A stretch of DNA of 64,000 bases from Natrinema versiforme JCM 10478 (GTDB lineage Archaea; Halobacteriota; Halobacteria; Halobacteriales; Natrialbaceae). Positions 62,293-64,000 of the stretch are shown here, in pieces. Below the pieces are notes generated by a model that was not told the origin of the DNA, searched no databases, and saw only the letters and a list, made by a program, of their open reading frames with translations. The stretch spans positions 62,001-126,000 of the forward strand of contig NZ_AOID01000013.1 of the NCBI RefSeq assembly GCF_000337195.1. Direction: 5' to 3'. Position numbers and translations under genes: made by a program. Numbering within the stretch: the first letter of the stretch is position 1; each line of letters opens with the position of its first letter.

Positions 62293-63165
62293 TTACCAGA
62301 ATTTCAGGTTTTTCTTGACTGCTTCCCGCTTGAGCTCCTGAATGTGCTCGGTGAGCGGAATGTCCTTCGGACACACCTCGGTACAGGAGAACTGGGTCTG
62401 GCACCGCCAGACGCCGTGTTCCTGCTCGAGAATGCGGAGTCGGTGCTCTTTGATCTCCTCGCCCTCGCGGTCGTCCATGGCGAACTTGTAGGCCTTGTTG
62501 ATCGCTGCCGGGCCCAGATACTCGTTGTCGCCGGCCGCGATGTTACAACTAGACATACAGGCGCCACACCAGATACACCGCGAGGACATCTTGATCTTCT
62601 CGCGGTTTTCCGGGCTCTGGCGCTGTTCGTCGAGGTCGTCGACCGGGGGCGTGTCCTCGTCTTGGAAGTACGGCTCGACCGTGTGCATCTGGTCGTAGAA
62701 GTGGTCCATGTCGACGACCAGATCCTTGACGACCTCCTGATGAGGTAGGGGCTCGATGCGAACCGGCTGCTCGAGGTCCGAGATCTGTGTCTTACAGCCC
62801 AGTCGCTGCTTGCCGTTGACGAAGAAGGCGTCGGAGCCACAGACGGCCTGTCGACAGGAGTGTCGGAAGGTAAGCGACGAGTCGTACTCGTCGCGGGCGT
62901 ACATGACCGAGTCGAGGACGGTCATCCCCTTCTCGAAGGGGACGTGGAAGTCGTCGAAGCGGGGTTCTTGCTTGCCCTCGACTTCGGGGTCGTACCGGAA
63001 CACCTTGAGGTGGACCGTCTCCCCCTCGAGTTCGGCCTTCTTTTCGGCGTGGTCGTCGACCATGCCACCGCCTTTCTGCTCTTCGGCGGCCGGCGACTCC
63101 GCGCCTTTCATCTCCGGATCTTCTGGTGCTTCCTGCGTTTCGGGTTCGGCTTGTTGTGTACTCAT
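62293..63165 (-). CDS. sdhB: Succinate dehydrogenase iron-sulfur subunit SdhB
   Basis: A 290-residue electron carrier between SdhA and quinone. About 48 polar residues precede the fold. The 2Fe-2S loop is SLTFRHSCRQAVCGSDAFFV with GKQRLGC, where Asp replaces the third Cys, as is normal in several SdhB proteins. CIWCGACMSSCNIAAGDNEY and RCQTQFSCTEVCPKDIPLTE hold ligands for 4Fe-4S and 3Fe-4S clusters. It is cytoplasmic and membrane-bound through SdhCD. The start is the first ATG in frame, 1 base after the sdhD stop region. Confidence 0.96.
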   Translation of the reverse strand: MSTQQAEPETQEAPEDPEMKGAESPAAEEQKGGGMVDDHAEKKAELEGETVHLKVFRYDPEVEGKQEPRFDDFHVPFEKGMTVLDSVMYARDEYDSSLTFRHSCRQAVCGSDAFFVNGKQRLGCKTQISDLEQPVRIEPLPHQEVVKDLVVDMDHFYDQMHTVEPYFQDEDTPPVDDLDEQRQSPENREKIKMSSRCIWCGACMSSCNIAAGDNEYLGPAAINKAYKFAMDDREGEEIKEHRLRILEQEHGVWRCQTQFSCTEVCPKDIPLTEHIQELKREAVKKNLKFW

Positions 63166-63166
63166 A

Positions 63167-63532
63167 TCAGATCATCCCTCGCATCGTGAGTGCGACGTAG
63201 GTGCCCTGTGCGACGAGGGCGAGACTCGCGATGACCAGCACTGCCAGCACGACCTTCTTTTGGGTTCCCTCGAGGCCCTGATTGACCAGCGCGTTGTAGA
63301 CGCCGTTGACGCCGTGGAACGTGGCGGTAATCAGGAACAGGACCATCGTCAGGAAGTACCCGATATTCTCCATTCGGGCCTGCGTGCCCAAGAAGGTTAT
63401 CTCGTATGCGTGATTGACGAAGTGTAGGAGGAAGAAGTGGAAGGCGAGAACGACGACGAGAAACGCCGCCGTAACCCGTTGGAGGAACCAGCCGGTTCCG
63501 CCGGGCGTGAAAGAGGAGTATCGTTCCGCCAT
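63167..63532 (-). CDS. sdhD: Succinate dehydrogenase membrane anchor SdhD
   Basis: A 121-residue membrane subunit with three spans: GWFLQRVTAAFLVVVLAFHF, ENIGYFLTMVLFLITATFHG and KKVVLAVLVIASLALVAQGT. His residues in AFHFFLLHFVNHAY and ATFHGVNGVYNALVNQG could bind haem and quinone. ATG 63532 shares one base with the sdhC stop (TGATG). A long upstream open frame is a reading of the sdhC gene in another frame and is rejected. It anchors SdhAB and takes part in quinone reduction. Confidence 0.92.
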   Translation of the reverse strand: MAERYSSFTPGGTGWFLQRVTAAFLVVVLAFHFFLLHFVNHAYEITFLGTQARMENIGYFLTMVLFLITATFHGVNGVYNALVNQGLEGTQKKVVLAVLVIASLALVAQGTYVALTMRGMI

Positions 63533-63957
63533 CAGATCCCCACCCCCGTCAGGAAGGTCGGGACGCTCGCGACGGTGATCGCACCCGTCAGTACCAGCGA
63601 GGCGTAGAAACTCTTGTCCTGTGCCTCGAGCCCGATGCCGAGATCGACCATCAGCAGACGGAGGCCGTTCAGGATGTGGAAGACAGCCACCGCGAGCAGG
63701 CCCACCTCGAGCAGTCGGATGAGGAACAGCCCCTCGAGCCCGCCGAGCGTCGTGGTGTAGACGTCCGTCTCGTTTGCGATTGCCGCTTCGTTCCCCGCTG
63801 CGCCGATTGAGGTGCTCAACACGGCGATGTGGGTAAACAGGTAGCCGATAAGGATCCACCCGGTGAACTTGTGGAAGATCCACGCCCACATGCCGGCCGA
63901 GAACTCCTTCCAGCGACCGAAGTCCTCGATGAGACCGCGATTGTAAGACTGACTCAT
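63532..63957 (-). CDS. sdhC: Succinate dehydrogenase cytochrome b subunit SdhC
   Basis: A 141-residue membrane subunit. [20 protein letters not shown] with [11 protein letters not shown] is the first span with ligand-type His, [20 protein letters not shown] then [20 protein letters not shown] is the family's H-x2-N-G-x-R motif, and [17 protein letters not shown] is the last span. It begins the operon and is preceded by a TATA-like box about 30 bases upstream. Together with SdhD it binds haem b and menaquinone. Confidence 0.93.
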   Translation of the reverse strand: MSQSYNRGLIEDFGRWKEFSAGMWAWIFHKFTGWILIGYLFTHIAVLSTSIGAAGNEAAIANETDVYTTTLGGLEGLFLIRLLEVGLLAVAVFHILNGLRLLMVDLGIGLEAQDKSFYASLVLTGAITVASVPTFLTGVGI

Positions 63958-63986
63958 GCGCTCATGTGGACCGTTTGACCGTGAGG

Positions 63987-63995
63987 GTATAGAAG
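63987..63995 (-). promoter_or_regulatory. TATA-like box for the sdh operon
   Basis: Minus-strand CTTCTATAC is 30-38 bases upstream of ATG 63957. Confidence 0.55.
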
Positions 63996-64000
63996 TTACT

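Overview
This window comes from a halophilic archaeon. The GC content is high, the proteins are strikingly acidic, many genes start at or within a few bases of the expected transcription start with a TATA-like box about 24 to 35 bases upstream, and the gene families (TFE, Trm56, HTH-10/Bat regulators, DUF4212 symporters, TupA, XapX) are typical of Halobacteria. The gene content would suit the Natrialbales (Natrinema or Haloterrigena type), but I cannot assign genus or species from the sequence alone.

Bases 1-8521 hold an anaerobic (early cobalt insertion) cobalamin operon in tight order: cbiL (C-terminal part only), cbiF, cbiG, two cbiH paralogues, a small ferredoxin, a protein that looks like a domesticated LAGLIDADG fold, and CbiX fused to a 2Fe-2S domain. 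A small membrane protein, a DUF3209-like protein and a beta-propeller follow. Bases 8639-12978 hold five co-directional genes without known function: very acidic proteins with glycine-zipper or amphipathic segments, ending with a DUF2299/YbjN-like protein. This is the best candidate for an undescribed system. Bases 13098-16373 encode a TupABC tungstate-type ABC transporter and a ModE-like regulator.

Bases 16425-26856 form an acetate block: two acetyl-CoA synthetases around a Bat-type regulator with an integrase-like N-terminus, then a DUF4212/sodium:solute symporter pair and UspA proteins. Bases 26977-34235 are mixed housekeeping: a cupin, Trm56, a membrane-anchored winged-helix protein, an acyl-CoA ligase, an MBL hydrolase and a TFE-DUF2110-DUF5803 unit. 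A palindrome-rich element lies at 27871-28045.

Bases 34299-44234 carry a complete chemotaxis set (two CheW, CheY, CheB, CheA with a very long acidic linker, CheC, tandem CheC, CheD, CheR). A protein resembling an inactivated HsdR nuclease domain follows. On the opposite strand, 45715-54615 is a type IV pilus-like operon: a PilB/TadA ATPase with a roughly 450-residue acidic tail, a PilC/TadC membrane protein and five pilin-like proteins.

Bases 54763-57072 hold a truncated acyl-CoA ligase remnant, an SDR dehydrogenase and an acyl-CoA dehydrogenase. The rest is tRNA-Arg(CCT), TatA, a peroxiredoxin, an HD phosphohydrolase, a second palindrome-rich stretch, a small HTH protein, an XapX protein and the succinate dehydrogenase operon sdhCDBA on the minus strand. 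Family names are from recognition of sequence patterns; no searches were run.
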